From: Pedobacter sp. PF22-3
Lineage (GTDB): Bacteria > Bacteroidota > Bacteroidia > Sphingobacteriales > Sphingobacteriaceae
Direction: 5' to 3'
Assembly (NCBI RefSeq): GCF_026239555.1
Contig: NZ_JAPIVP010000006.1
Location: 124,001 to 188,000, forward strand
DNA: 64,000 nt
The translations under genes were made by a program, and so were the position numbers. The notes below the pieces were generated by a model. It searched no databases, had not been told where the DNA came from, and saw nothing but the letters and a program-made list of their open reading frames with translations. Positions 44,280 through 53,687 of the stretch are shown here, in pieces. Positions within the stretch are counted from its first letter, which is position 1. Each line of letters begins with the position of its first letter.

Positions 44280-44864
44280 ATGAGCAACCAACCCAATCAT
44301 ACTGATGAAGAACTGATCGTAATGTTGAGGGAGGACGAAGTGGTTGCTTTCAAGAAAATTTATACAAAGTATTGGTATGATTTGTATCTCATCACTAATA
44401 AAAGATTAAGGTCTAAAGAAGCTGCAGAAGAGATTATCCAGAATTTCTTCACCACATTCTGGCTCAATCGGGAAAAAATAAATATCACAGGCTCTTTAAA
44501 GGCTTATCTCCATTCCGCTATCCGCTATTCAATTATTGATTATCTGGCTAAAGAGGCCACAAGGAACAATTACCTCGAACTGCTTTCATTTAGTTATCAG
44601 GAGGCTACGAATACCACTGAAGAAACCATATTTATAAAAGAGCTGGAAAAAGGAATCAACGGCGTGATTTCGAAGTTGCCTGCCAAATGCAGAAGGGTAT
44701 TTGAACTCAGTAGGAAAGAGCATAAATCAAATAAGGAAATTGCCGAATTGCTGGGACTTTCTGAAAAGACCGTAGAAAACCATATTACCAATGCCTTAAA
44801 ACACTTTAGGGTACATTACAAGGTGATTTTGATTGCTTCTGGTTTTGCCTGGTTACTGCGGTAA
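44280..44864 (+). CDS. ECF-type RNA polymerase sigma factor
   Basis: A 194-residue ECF sigma factor. Region 2 covers VVAFKKIYTKYWYDLYLITNKRLRSKEAAEEIIQNFFTTFW; region 4 is ISKLPAKCRRVFELSRKEHKSNKEIAELLGLSEKTVENHITNALKHF. I start at MSNQPNHTDEELI; the upstream in-frame Met would add a hydrophobic stretch. It is followed, after a 438-bp repeat-filled gap, by a FecR gene and a SusC with an STN domain, so it probably drives the GH9 polysaccharide locus. Confidence 0.92.
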   Translation: MSNQPNHTDEELIVMLREDEVVAFKKIYTKYWYDLYLITNKRLRSKEAAEEIIQNFFTTFWLNREKINITGSLKAYLHSAIRYSIIDYLAKEATRNNYLELLSFSYQEATNTTEETIFIKELEKGINGVISKLPAKCRRVFELSRKEHKSNKEIAELLGLSEKTVENHITNALKHFRVHYKVILIASGFAWLLR

Positions 44865-44924
44865 AGCCTTGCGCTTCAATAAAAGTATTTTAGTATTAGG
44901 AAATGAGCGGTTAATGGTGTGAGC

Positions 44925-45125
44925 GGCCTGTAGTCCCGCTATCGCTTATAGTCCTCGCTGCGCTCCGGGCTATTCCGCTTTATCGGGTTTAGAAACAAAG
45001 GTTTGTGCGCCATACCACCTCCTAAGATGAAACACTGCATCGACTCTATTTAGCCCCGGTTGCAGCGATACCCTGCAGCAACGAGGTACGAGGCAGCGAA
45101 GCGTATAAGCGAAAAACGGGAAGAA
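44925..45125. repeat. about 200-bp imperfect palindromic element in the sigma-fecR gap
   Basis: The left part (CCTGTAGTCCCGCTATCGCTTATA, CCTCGCTGCGCTCCGGGCT; spelled here in pieces) is the imperfect inverse of the right part (AGCCCCGGTTGCAGCG, ACGAGGTACGAGGCAGCG, TATAAGCGAAAAACGGGA). The right part resembles, from memory, a repeat common between genes of Flavobacteria and Sphingobacteria. No transposase is present. Confidence 0.65.
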
Positions 45126-45172
45126 ACTTTGTGTGTAGCACAGGCGCTGCGCTCCAATAAATATGTTGAGGA

Positions 45173-45215
45173 AAGAAGCAATCTTCAAGCTAACGATTCT
45201 TGACTTAAAGATTGT
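45173..45215. repeat. degraded core of a CGTCATTGCGAG-type element
   Basis: GAAGCAATCTTCAAGC and CTTAAAGATTG reproduce the inner arms of the copy at 43752-43798, without its terminal arms. Confidence 0.55.
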
Positions 45216-45302
45216 TTTAAATTTTTTTTATTTTTTTTTTGGGGGCAAGACCTGGGTTTCCCGACTATACTATTAACGAACCAAATATAACTACATACCA
45301 AC

Positions 45303-46466
45303 ATGGGCAGATCAATACCCGTTTCCTTACTTAAAAAATATCTTTCTGGTGATTGCACGGTTGCTGAGGTAAAAGAAGTAGACCAATGGTTTGACAGTAT
45401 GGATGCGGTACCTGAAGATCTTGTTGGCCTTTCTGATGACCAGCGCAAGCTCGTGGAAGATAAAATTTTTGAACGCATTCTGCTCCATATCGAAACTAAA
45501 GAACAACAAAAGATCACATCAATTCCCAAAAAATCGATACGTCTACATCCAATATTATGGGCGGCAGCATCAATCGCTCTGGTTCTGGCTGCGGTGTTAA
45601 TCTGGAGATACAATGCGCAGCTTAACCTACAAAATCAAAATGCAAAACTACAGCATTCCGTTCATATAAAGCCAGGTGGCAATAGAGCGGTTTTAACATT
45701 GGGCGATGGATCATCTGTGGTATTAACCGAAGCCAAAATTGGTGCACTGGCCGACCAGCAAAATGTGAGCGTGGTAAAAACAGCTGAAGGCGAACTCAGC
45801 TATAAAATGCATACGGGATCTGCATCTGCTAAAATAAGTTATAATAAGATTGCCACACCGCTTGGTGGCAAATACAGCGTTGTTTTGCCTGATGGTACTA
45901 AAGCCTGGTTAAACGCGAAATCGAGCTTAAGGTTTCCAACTGCTTTTACGGGTGCTGAAAGAGTGGTGCAGATGACAGGCGAAGTATATTTCGAAGTAGC
46001 TAAGAATCCCAAACAACCCTTTAAGGTACAATCTGGAGGAACGGAAATTAAGGTGTTAGGTACCCATTTTAACGTAATGGCTTACGGCGATGAGGCCGAG
46101 CAGAAAACAACGTTAATTGAAGGCAGTATCCACTTATCATCGGGTAAATTTTCTCAGCTATTAAAGCCTGGACAACAAGCATTGGTAGATCCTTCTGGTA
46201 TAAAGTTAAATAACAATTGCGATTTGGAAGCGGTGATGGCCTGGAAAAACGACCTTTTTATCTTCAAGGATATGGAGATCAAAGAAATTGCCAGGCAATT
46301 GGTTAGGTGGTATGATATCCAGGTCGTATTTAAAGGAACGCCTTCAAAAATATCATATACCGGAACCATACCTAAAGACGTAGAACTTTCAGAGTTGTTG
46401 AGCATGCTTCAATTTACAGGATTGAAATATGAATTGAACGGACATACGCTAACTATCATCGATTAA
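45303..46466 (+). CDS. FecR-family anti-sigma factor
   Basis: A 387-residue anti-sigma factor: cytoplasmic N-terminal domain, one membrane helix (LWAAASIALVLAAVLIW, about 82-99), the periplasmic FecR domain (IATPLGGKYSVVLPDGTKAWLNAKSSLRFP, EVYFEVAKNPKQPF, IKVLGTHFNVMAY) and a C-terminal DUF4974-like domain (FKDMEIKEIARQLVRWYDIQVVFKG). It pairs with the ECF sigma gene upstream and with the STN-bearing SusC downstream. Confidence 0.93.
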   Translation: MGRSIPVSLLKKYLSGDCTVAEVKEVDQWFDSMDAVPEDLVGLSDDQRKLVEDKIFERILLHIETKEQQKITSIPKKSIRLHPILWAAASIALVLAAVLIWRYNAQLNLQNQNAKLQHSVHIKPGGNRAVLTLGDGSSVVLTEAKIGALADQQNVSVVKTAEGELSYKMHTGSASAKISYNKIATPLGGKYSVVLPDGTKAWLNAKSSLRFPTAFTGAERVVQMTGEVYFEVAKNPKQPFKVQSGGTEIKVLGTHFNVMAYGDEAEQKTTLIEGSIHLSSGKFSQLLKPGQQALVDPSGIKLNNNCDLEAVMAWKNDLFIFKDMEIKEIARQLVRWYDIQVVFKGTPSKISYTGTIPKDVELSELLSMLQFTGLKYELNGHTLTIID

Positions 46467-46572
46467 AGAGATTAATCGATAAACAATAAATTTTAACCAA
46501 ATAAATTATTTTACATGAGAAACTATTACAACACTGCATAATGTAAAGGCGTAACCATGCTTTTTAAGAAAA

Positions 46573-46602
46573 AACCGGATAGTGTTCGCTGCACATCCGG
46601 TT
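46573..46602 (+). other. hairpin in the fecR-susC gap
   Basis: Arms AACCGGAT / ATCCGGTT, 14-nt loop, no U-run; about 65 bp before SusC. It parallels the hairpin at 16657-16682 in the first locus. Confidence 0.5.
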
Positions 46603-46667
46603 ACTGTAAAGGTTACTTACAATCCGATTTAGACAACATTATAATTTAACCAAAACTCCATAAAGAT

Positions 46668-49600
46668 ATGAATTTATTTTTTAGGATCAGGCAGGTATTG
46701 CGCCGTGATTCTTACCAAATCTTACTAACAATGAGACTCGTAGTGCTTTTTTTTACGCTCACCCTAATGCAGGTTAGCGCTAGCAGCTTCAGTCAGAATC
46801 TAACCCTTAAAGAGAATAATTCTGACGTCATTTCCATCTTAAAGCAAATCGAAAAACAGAGTGGTTATCACTTGCTTTTCAGACGTGCTGATATAGACGA
46901 TAAATATAAAATAAACATTAATGTAACAAATATGCCTCTTGAGCAGGTAATGGGCATAGTGTTGAAAAATACCAACCTCGATTTCAAAATCATTAAGAAA
47001 ACCATTGTTCTTAAAAAGAATGCCTATTCGCTATTTACAACCATTTCTGTTCGTGATATAGAAATTTCTGGTACGGTGAGCGACGAAAAAGGCGTAACGC
47101 TGCCCGGGGTAGTTGTTAATATAAAGGGCACAAAACAATCAACTGTAACCGATATCAATGGTAAGTTTAAGATTTCGCTGCCTTCAGGATCAACCACCCT
47201 TGTTTTTTCTTTTGTTGGGATGGAACCCCAGGAGGTTAATCCTGGCAACAAAAGTATGCTAAATGTGGTACTTAAGGCACAAACTACATCACTTTCTGAT
47301 GTGGTGGTGATTGGTTACGGCACACAAAAACGTACAGATCTTAATGGATCTATTTCGTCGGTAAAGGCGGCCGATATTGCTAATGTACCTCAAACCAGTA
47401 TTGATCAGATGCTGCAGGGTAGGGCTTCAGGTTTAACAATTTCGCAAAATTCTGGTGCGCCTGGTAGCAATACATCTGTACGGGTACGTGGCGTAACTTC
47501 TTTAAGCGGTAGTAATGAGCCTCTATATGTAATAGATGGTGTGCCAATTTCTGGCGATGCAGGCAATCAGAGTACCAGTGGAAGATCTCCATTACAGGCT
47601 TCATCTTCCAATGCCAATTCGCAAACTACCGTGAGTCCGTTGTCTTTGATCAATCCAAATGATATTGAGTCGATTGATGTATTAAAAGATGCATCTGCAA
47701 CAGCAATATATGGAAACCGGGCTTCAAACGGTGTGATTATCATCACCACTAAAAGGGGCAGAAGCGGTAATTCATCTATAAATTATGATGGCTATTATGG
47801 CTTCCAGCGTGTGGCAAAATACATGGATGTGATGAATCTTCGCCAGTATGCGACACTTCAAAACTCTCTGGGCGATATTTATGGTACTGGTAGAAGGGTT
47901 GAATTTGCAGATCCTTCAATATTGGGAGAAGGTACTAACTGGCAAAAAGAAATATTTAGAACTGCACCACAAGAAAGTCATCAGGTAGCTGTTTCTGGTG
48001 GAAAAGAGGGCTTAACCTATTACATTTCTGGTGGATATCTTGGTCAGGATGGTACCGTTATCGGCTCCGATTTTCGCCGCTATAGCCTTCGGGTAAATGC
48101 TGATGCCCAGGTGAAAGAATGGTTTAAACTCGGTATTACCTTAACCGGAAGCCGATCTGCAGAAAATGTAGTGACCAGTGATAATAACGGTATTATTTAC
48201 AATGCTTTATTGCAGGCGCCTGATTTAGCAGTAACCAACCTTGATGGTTCGTATACTGGTCCTCCTGTGTCTGATCCATTAGCTGCCGCAGCGGCATTAA
48301 ATCCAGTGGCCCAGGCCCAGCAAATCAAAAATAAACTGAACAGGACTAATATTAACACCAATATTTATAACGAGATTAAGTTTCTTAAACCATTATCGCT
48401 AAGATCAGAACTTGGAGGTGATTTTAATTTCTCAGATAATAATGTATTTACGCCGAGTTATTCATGGGGCCGTTTTACCAATCCTACTGCCTCTTTAAAG
48501 GAAAGATATCAGCAAAGTACATTTTTGATCTGGAAAGAATACCTTAATTATAACCAGACTTTTGGTGAAAAGCATAACCTAAGCGCTATTTTGGGTTACG
48601 AGGTTCAGCAGTCAAACTGGAGAGGGATTGAAGGAACACGCCAGGGATTTTATAGTAACGATGTACAATCATTGAATTTAGGCCAGGCCATAACGGCTAC
48701 CAATGATGAATATATTGGTACACAACGCCAGGAATCAATTTATGCGCGTGCCATTTATACCTACAATTCTAAATATAGCCTTACTTCTACAATCAGAAGA
48801 GACAAGACTTCTAAGTTCGCTGAAGGATCACAATCAGGTTATTTCCCATCCTTTGCGGCCTCTTGGAAATTGTCTGAAGAACCGTTTATGAAGGGGATCA
48901 ATAAGGTAGTAAACACGCTTAAGATCCGTTTGGGTTATGGAGAGGTGGGCAACCAGGATGTTCCAAATTATTTATATAGTTCTTTGTTAAGATCTTCACA
49001 AACAGGTTTGGGAACTGGTTTTCTTGCCGGACGGATTGACAACAAATCGTTAAAATGGCAAACTTCCATCCAATACAATGGTGGTGTTGATATGAGCTTT
49101 CTAAACGGTAGGATTAGCACGAGTATAGATGTTTACAAAAAAACATCAAAAGACTTTTTATTCCAGCTTACGCTTCCAGGCTATTTAGTGGGTGGTCCTG
49201 ATTATTTGGGCGGTATTAACCCTCCGTATGTAAATCTTGGAAAAATTGACAACGTAGGTTTTGATTTGAACATCAACTCGCGCAATTTTGAAAAGGGCGA
49301 TTTCAAATGGAATACAAGTGTAGTGCTATCGCATTATAATAATGAAGTTAAAGCGCTTGGTAACGGTCTTACCGAACTCTTCGGAACAGTAACCAACGCT
49401 TACCTGCAAACTCCGGTTACCCGTACCGTGGTAGGCAGATCGGTAGGTGAATTTTATGGTTATAAAGTAAAGGGAATATTCAAAACACAAGATCAACTTC
49501 AATCTGCTCCGGTTCAATTTGGCCGAGGCATTGCCAACAACAGCAGCAGCACCTGGCTGGGCGATGTGCAATATGAAGATGTAAACGGTGATGGCGTAAT

Positions 49601-50141
49601 AAACGAAAAAGACCGTACAGCGATCGGAAATCCAAATCCTAAATTTACCTATGGTATTACCAATACTTTTAGTTATAAAGCTTTTGATTTTACCTTATTC
49701 CTGAACGGATCTTACGGCTCCAAAATTATGAACCTGTTAAACAATACCATGGGTAACCTGGCGGCTGTATATCAGAATCAATATGCGGCATATAGCAATT
49801 TCTGGTCACCACAAAATCCAGATTCCAATATTCCTGCACCTAAAATCGGTATTGATAATCCCAATCTGTTTGTATCTGACCGTTATGTGGAAAGCGGATC
49901 TTTTTTACGCATCCAGAATGTTAGTTTGGGATACAGAGTGCCTGCTTCATGGATCAGGAAATTTAAATTCTCAAATTTAAAAGTGTACTCAAGCGTACAA
50001 AACCTTTACACCTTTACAAAATATAAGGGTTATGATCCGGAAATCGGGGCGATGAACCAGAGTGCCATTTTAAATAATATCGACCTGGGAAGATATCCAA
50101 TTGCCAGGACCATCACTTTTGGGATAAATGCACAATTTTAG
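46668..50141 (+). CDS. SusC/RagA-like TonB-dependent transporter with STN domain
   Basis: A 1157-residue SusC-family transporter. A signal segment (MRLVVLFFTLTLMQVSASSFSQ) is followed by an STN domain (ILKQIEKQSGYHLLFRRADI, to about 120), a carboxypeptidase-like domain (ISGTVSDEKGVTLPGVVVNIKG), the TonB-box region DVVVIGYGTQKRTDLNGSISSV and plug motifs (MLQGRASGLTISQNSGAPGS, LYVIDGVPISG, SATAIYGNRASNGVIIITTKRG). The barrel ends TFGINAQF. Neighbours predict a beta-glucan oligosaccharide as cargo. The gene's end overlaps the longest possible SusD frame but not its likely start. Confidence 0.95.
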   Translation: MNLFFRIRQVLRRDSYQILLTMRLVVLFFTLTLMQVSASSFSQNLTLKENNSDVISILKQIEKQSGYHLLFRRADIDDKYKININVTNMPLEQVMGIVLKNTNLDFKIIKKTIVLKKNAYSLFTTISVRDIEISGTVSDEKGVTLPGVVVNIKGTKQSTVTDINGKFKISLPSGSTTLVFSFVGMEPQEVNPGNKSMLNVVLKAQTTSLSDVVVIGYGTQKRTDLNGSISSVKAADIANVPQTSIDQMLQGRASGLTISQNSGAPGSNTSVRVRGVTSLSGSNEPLYVIDGVPISGDAGNQSTSGRSPLQASSSNANSQTTVSPLSLINPNDIESIDVLKDASATAIYGNRASNGVIIITTKRGRSGNSSINYDGYYGFQRVAKYMDVMNLRQYATLQNSLGDIYGTGRRVEFADPSILGEGTNWQKEIFRTAPQESHQVAVSGGKEGLTYYISGGYLGQDGTVIGSDFRRYSLRVNADAQVKEWFKLGITLTGSRSAENVVTSDNNGIIYNALLQAPDLAVTNLDGSYTGPPVSDPLAAAAALNPVAQAQQIKNKLNRTNINTNIYNEIKFLKPLSLRSELGGDFNFSDNNVFTPSYSWGRFTNPTASLKERYQQSTFLIWKEYLNYNQTFGEKHNLSAILGYEVQQSNWRGIEGTRQGFYSNDVQSLNLGQAITATNDEYIGTQRQESIYARAIYTYNSKYSLTSTIRRDKTSKFAEGSQSGYFPSFAASWKLSEEPFMKGINKVVNTLKIRLGYGEVGNQDVPNYLYSSLLRSSQTGLGTGFLAGRIDNKSLKWQTSIQYNGGVDMSFLNGRISTSIDVYKKTSKDFLFQLTLPGYLVGGPDYLGGINPPYVNLGKIDNVGFDLNINSRNFEKGDFKWNTSVVLSHYNNEVKALGNGLTELFGTVTNAYLQTPVTRTVVGRSVGEFYGYKVKGIFKTQDQLQSAPVQFGRGIANNSSSTWLGDVQYEDVNGDGVINEKDRTAIGNPNPKFTYGITNTFSYKAFDFTLFLNGSYGSKIMNLLNNTMGNLAAVYQNQYAAYSNFWSPQNPDSNIPAPKIGIDNPNLFVSDRYVESGSFLRIQNVSLGYRVPASWIRKFKFSNLKVYSSVQNLYTFTKYKGYDPEIGAMNQSAILNNIDLGRYPIARTITFGINAQF

Positions 50142-50163
50142 TGACCTACAATTATTGAACAAA

Positions 50164-51741
50164 ATGAAATCATATTTAATATACAGCTTTATTTTTATAG
50201 CCTTTGTTAGCGCAGGCTGTAAAAAAGAATTTTTTAATATTCCTCCACAGGATTCACTTAGTGCTGATAATTTTTACCAAAACACCGAACAGGTTCAGGC
50301 CAGTACCATTGCCCTGTACAACTCTCCATGGTTCGATTGGAATGCAAAAGCTTCCTGGTGTATTTCAGAATTATTAAGCGGCAATGCGCACACTTATTCT
50401 CCGGATGTGATCAACTTTGGAAATTTTTCTGTAACAGGAGATAATACCCAATTGGCATCAGCCTGGAATTCGCTATATAGTGTAATTGCACAATCTAATG
50501 CGTTAATTAATAATCTGAAAGCCAAGGTGCCAGCCAGCGTGCCTGCACCAATCGTTAATAATGCAATTGGCGAAGCCAGATTTATGCGGGCTATGGCTTA
50601 TTTCTATTTGGTAAGAACGTGGGGAAACGTGCCTATTATTGAAAACAGCCTGGATTATGTGAGCAATTATCAGATTAATACCAATCCGGTAACTGACGTT
50701 TACAAATTCATGATCAACGACCTCAAATTTGCGGAAGAGAATTGTGATAAAATGATCAGAACGGGTTCTGTTTCTCAGGGTAAAGTATCCAGCGGATCAG
50801 CATCTGCATTATTGGCTAAAGTTTATTTGTACATGCGCGATTATGCCAATGCCCGGTTAAAAGCCGAACAGGTGATCAACAGTGGCGAATTTAAATTGTA
50901 TGGAGTAGATATTTCGGGCAAAACTTACGCTGACTTGTTTAAAACAGCTAATAATAATAACGAGGAAAGTGTTGCCGCTATTCAATGGTTGGGCGGATCC
51001 TCATATGGACATGGTAATGCACTACAATCTTTCCTTGCATTTAATTCTGAAATTACGGGTACTGGTGATGGTTATGGAAGCGTTACACCTTCTATCGATT
51101 TGCTTACCGCTTTCGAGCCCGGCGATTTAAGGAGAAAGCCAACGGTGATGATGCAGGGAGATGTTTACCCTGAAATTAACCAGGCCAAAGGAGGTTACAC
51201 TTTACCTGCCGGAGCGGTTGCCCAGGGGATGCCGGCATTTATTAAAAAATATGTTGTGGGCACACCTGCAGATAATGGCGGTAAAGGTGCAGCATTTTCG
51301 ACAGGTAATAATACATATTTAATGCGTTATGCCGATGTATTGTTAATTGAAGCTGAGGCAGTGCTTGCAGGTGCTGATCGTACTGCTGATGATGCAGCGC
51401 TTGTACCTTTTAACAAAATCAGAAAAAGGGCAGGACTCATTCCCAAAACTTCGATCACTATCCAGGATATTTACCAGGAACGCCGTATGGAATTCGTTTT
51501 TGAGGCAGATTATTGGTTTGATCTGGGTAGGTTAGATGGTTTTAATGTGACCTCACATCCTAAAGCAATTGCCATTATTTCCAATCAGGAAAGAGGAATT
51601 TACAGCAATACCACACCTGTTGTAATCTGGGGACAAAAATATACCCCAACCGATGCCAATTTCCGTTTGCCTTATCCTACAACAGAAACCATTCTAAATC
51701 CAAAATTACTATTGGCTCCAGTGCCTTACAATTTTAAATAA
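50164..51741 (+). CDS. SusD/RagB-like surface glycan-binding lipoprotein
   Basis: A 525-residue SusD. I start at MKSYLIYSFIFIAFVSAGC, which gives a proper lipoprotein signal with Cys at about residue 19; the longer frame overlaps SusC and adds a polar tail. SusD segments include EARFMRAMAYFYLVRTWGNVPII, TYLMRYADVLLIEAEAVLAGADRT, NKIRKRAGL and YQERRMEFVFEADYWFDLGRLDGF. It partners the preceding SusC. Confidence 0.93.
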   Translation: MKSYLIYSFIFIAFVSAGCKKEFFNIPPQDSLSADNFYQNTEQVQASTIALYNSPWFDWNAKASWCISELLSGNAHTYSPDVINFGNFSVTGDNTQLASAWNSLYSVIAQSNALINNLKAKVPASVPAPIVNNAIGEARFMRAMAYFYLVRTWGNVPIIENSLDYVSNYQINTNPVTDVYKFMINDLKFAEENCDKMIRTGSVSQGKVSSGSASALLAKVYLYMRDYANARLKAEQVINSGEFKLYGVDISGKTYADLFKTANNNNEESVAAIQWLGGSSYGHGNALQSFLAFNSEITGTGDGYGSVTPSIDLLTAFEPGDLRRKPTVMMQGDVYPEINQAKGGYTLPAGAVAQGMPAFIKKYVVGTPADNGGKGAAFSTGNNTYLMRYADVLLIEAEAVLAGADRTADDAALVPFNKIRKRAGLIPKTSITIQDIYQERRMEFVFEADYWFDLGRLDGFNVTSHPKAIAIISNQERGIYSNTTPVVIWGQKYTPTDANFRLPYPTTETILNPKLLLAPVPYNFK

Positions 51742-51747
51742 GCTAAT

Positions 51748-52860
51748 ATGAAAACGTTATATAAAAATATTATAGCCCTTTATCTGATTGGCATATTTTG
51801 CATGCTGATCTTTGCCACCTCTTGCAAAAAGGAAAAAGAAGGACAGGGCGCACCAAGTATTACCCGGGTTCGTACATTAGTTAGGCCAGGAGATACTAAA
51901 GTTACGCCACTAGATTCAACAGTTACTGCTGGCGATGTTGGTGTAACTTATGTTATTGAAGGGGTAAATTTGAAGTCAACTAACAAAGTAGAATTCAATG
52001 GGGCATCAGCTTATCTTAATACTGCACTTTTTAGTGATAACAGCATTATCGTGATGATCCCGACAACCGCTACCTGGATCAATCAAACAGGAAAATTAAC
52101 ATTGACCAATTCATATGGTAGTACTTCCTTTAACTTTAGCATTAAACAACCTGCTCCTGCAATTAGTGATCTGAGTCAGTTTACTGGTAACCCTGGTGAT
52201 GTAGTTACCATTACCGGCTTACGTTTTGATCAGGTATCAAGCGTTAAATTCGGTACAACAGAAGCTAATGTAGTCTCTTCAACGAGCACTGAACTGAAGG
52301 TAACTGTTCCAACAGGTGCGCTGGGTGCAGTAAGTGTTACCACTCCAGGTGGTACGGGTACTGGTCCATATGTATCTTATGATGGCGTTGTGGTTCCGAT
52401 ACTGTTGCCATTTGGATTCAGGCATTTATTTTATGATGATCAGATAACAGCGGGTTACGATTTCAATTTTGGAGGTGCTAATGCAGATGTGAATAATACC
52501 GAGATAGTAAAACGCGGTAACCATTCAATCAAACTTACCTATACTGGAAATTATGCAGGATATGCCGTTGGCAGTAACACGCCTGTTGATTTAAGTGATA
52601 AAACCTATGTTAAGTTTTCTATTTATGGTACAACAGGTACTGAAGGTAAAGTGGTAAAGGTTGCATTAGGTGATTTTGACAACCGTAATGTAAGTGTTGT
52701 ACTGCATGCAGGCAAGTGGACAAACTATGTGGTTCCAATAGATCGTTTTCAGAACGCTAGTCAGCCGGGCAAACCTACAAGTTTAAACTGGATCGGTTTT
52801 CAGGAGTTGAGTGGCAACGCTCCAGAAACGATTTACATTGATGATATTGGGGTGTATTAA
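51748..52860 (+). CDS. IPT/TIG-domain surface glycan-binding lipoprotein
   Basis: A 370-residue lipoprotein (lipobox IFATSC, Cys near residue 26) placed directly after SusD, the usual place of a SusE-like surface glycan-binding protein. Two IPT/TIG immunoglobulin-like repeats are visible (TYVIEGVNLKSTNKVEFNG and DVVTITGLRFDQVSSVKFG). They are followed by a C-terminal jelly-roll-like domain (HSIKLTYTGNYAGYAVGS ... YIDDIGVY) typical of carbohydrate-binding modules. It is likely to hold polysaccharide at the cell surface for the GH9 enzyme. Confidence 0.85.
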   Translation: MKTLYKNIIALYLIGIFCMLIFATSCKKEKEGQGAPSITRVRTLVRPGDTKVTPLDSTVTAGDVGVTYVIEGVNLKSTNKVEFNGASAYLNTALFSDNSIIVMIPTTATWINQTGKLTLTNSYGSTSFNFSIKQPAPAISDLSQFTGNPGDVVTITGLRFDQVSSVKFGTTEANVVSSTSTELKVTVPTGALGAVSVTTPGGTGTGPYVSYDGVVVPILLPFGFRHLFYDDQITAGYDFNFGGANADVNNTEIVKRGNHSIKLTYTGNYAGYAVGSNTPVDLSDKTYVKFSIYGTTGTEGKVVKVALGDFDNRNVSVVLHAGKWTNYVVPIDRFQNASQPGKPTSLNWIGFQELSGNAPETIYIDDIGVY

Positions 52861-52972
52861 TTTTAATTAAAGCAAATATTTCCGTTTAGTGAGATTGTAT
52901 TATAAATAAAGTTGTTCTAACTTTTATTAAAGTCCAGAAAACCTTTATGTTGATATAATATATGCTAAATAT

Positions 52973-53064
52973 CGTCATTGCGAGGCACGAAGCAATCTTT
53001 TTCGCCAGTAAATCGCTGCCATAAAGATTACTTCGTCGGCTGAAAAAGCCTTCTCGCAATGACG
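52973..53064. repeat. CGTCATTGCGAG palindromic element (clean copy)
   Basis: A 92-bp element with perfect 12-bp terminal inverted arms CGTCATTGCGAG / CTCGCAATGACG and inner arms around GAAGCAATCTTT / AAAGATTACTTC. It lies in the gap between the IPT protein and the CBM-like gene. Confidence 0.85.
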
Positions 53065-53138
53065 ATCTTACTACGAAAATCCATACTGCAAATACGCTCC
53101 AGACTCCCTCCAGATTTGTAATTTTAAAATCATTGATA

Positions 53139-53687
53139 ATGAAATTGATAAAATATATCCTTGCCGGCATCATCATGCTGGTAGCTGGTTCTACTGTTTT
53201 TGCACAAAAAAACCTGGTGCTTAACGGTGGTTTTGAAAATGAGTTAGAAGGCTGGGTTGATTATTCGGCAAAAGTAACGCCATACATGTATAGTGCCGGG
53301 AAAATGAGCGCCGCGCTATTTTCTTCAGATTCTTCTAAATGGATGGGTATGCATCAGGTTGTTTCTTTACCAAAAAATACCCAATACATGCTGATGAGCG
53401 CTAAAATTAAGGCAGATGGTGTGAGTACCGGAAAAAACGCCTGGAATGGTGCATTATTTCTTTTCGAAATGCTTAATAAACAGGAAGCTAAAATAGGCGA
53501 GGGAATCAACATTGCTTCAGTTACCGGAGATGAAGATTGGAAGTTATATGAAAAAGCCTACATCATTCCACCAGGTGTTACGAAAATTAAATTTTTATTT
53601 GCATTGGGCTATGTTACGGGCACCATGTTCGTAGATGAGGTGAGTTTGAAAGTGCTCACTCAATCTGAGTTTGAAAAATATTTATGA
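53139..53687 (+). CDS. secreted carbohydrate-binding-module-like protein
   Basis: A protein of about 182 residues with a signal peptide (ends GSTVFAQ) and a single jelly-roll domain: NLVLNGGFENELEGWVDYS near the N terminus, KNTQYMLMSAKIKADG, and GTMFVDEVSLKVL near the end. That pattern is typical of CBM4/9-like modules. Two start codons two residues apart are possible. Its stop overlaps the GH9 start (ATGA), so the two are translationally coupled and may work as enzyme and binding partner. Confidence 0.8.
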   Translation: MKLIKYILAGIIMLVAGSTVFAQKNLVLNGGFENELEGWVDYSAKVTPYMYSAGKMSAALFSSDSSKWMGMHQVVSLPKNTQYMLMSAKIKADGVSTGKNAWNGALFLFEMLNKQEAKIGEGINIASVTGDEDWKLYEKAYIIPPGVTKIKFLFALGYVTGTMFVDEVSLKVLTQSEFEKYL

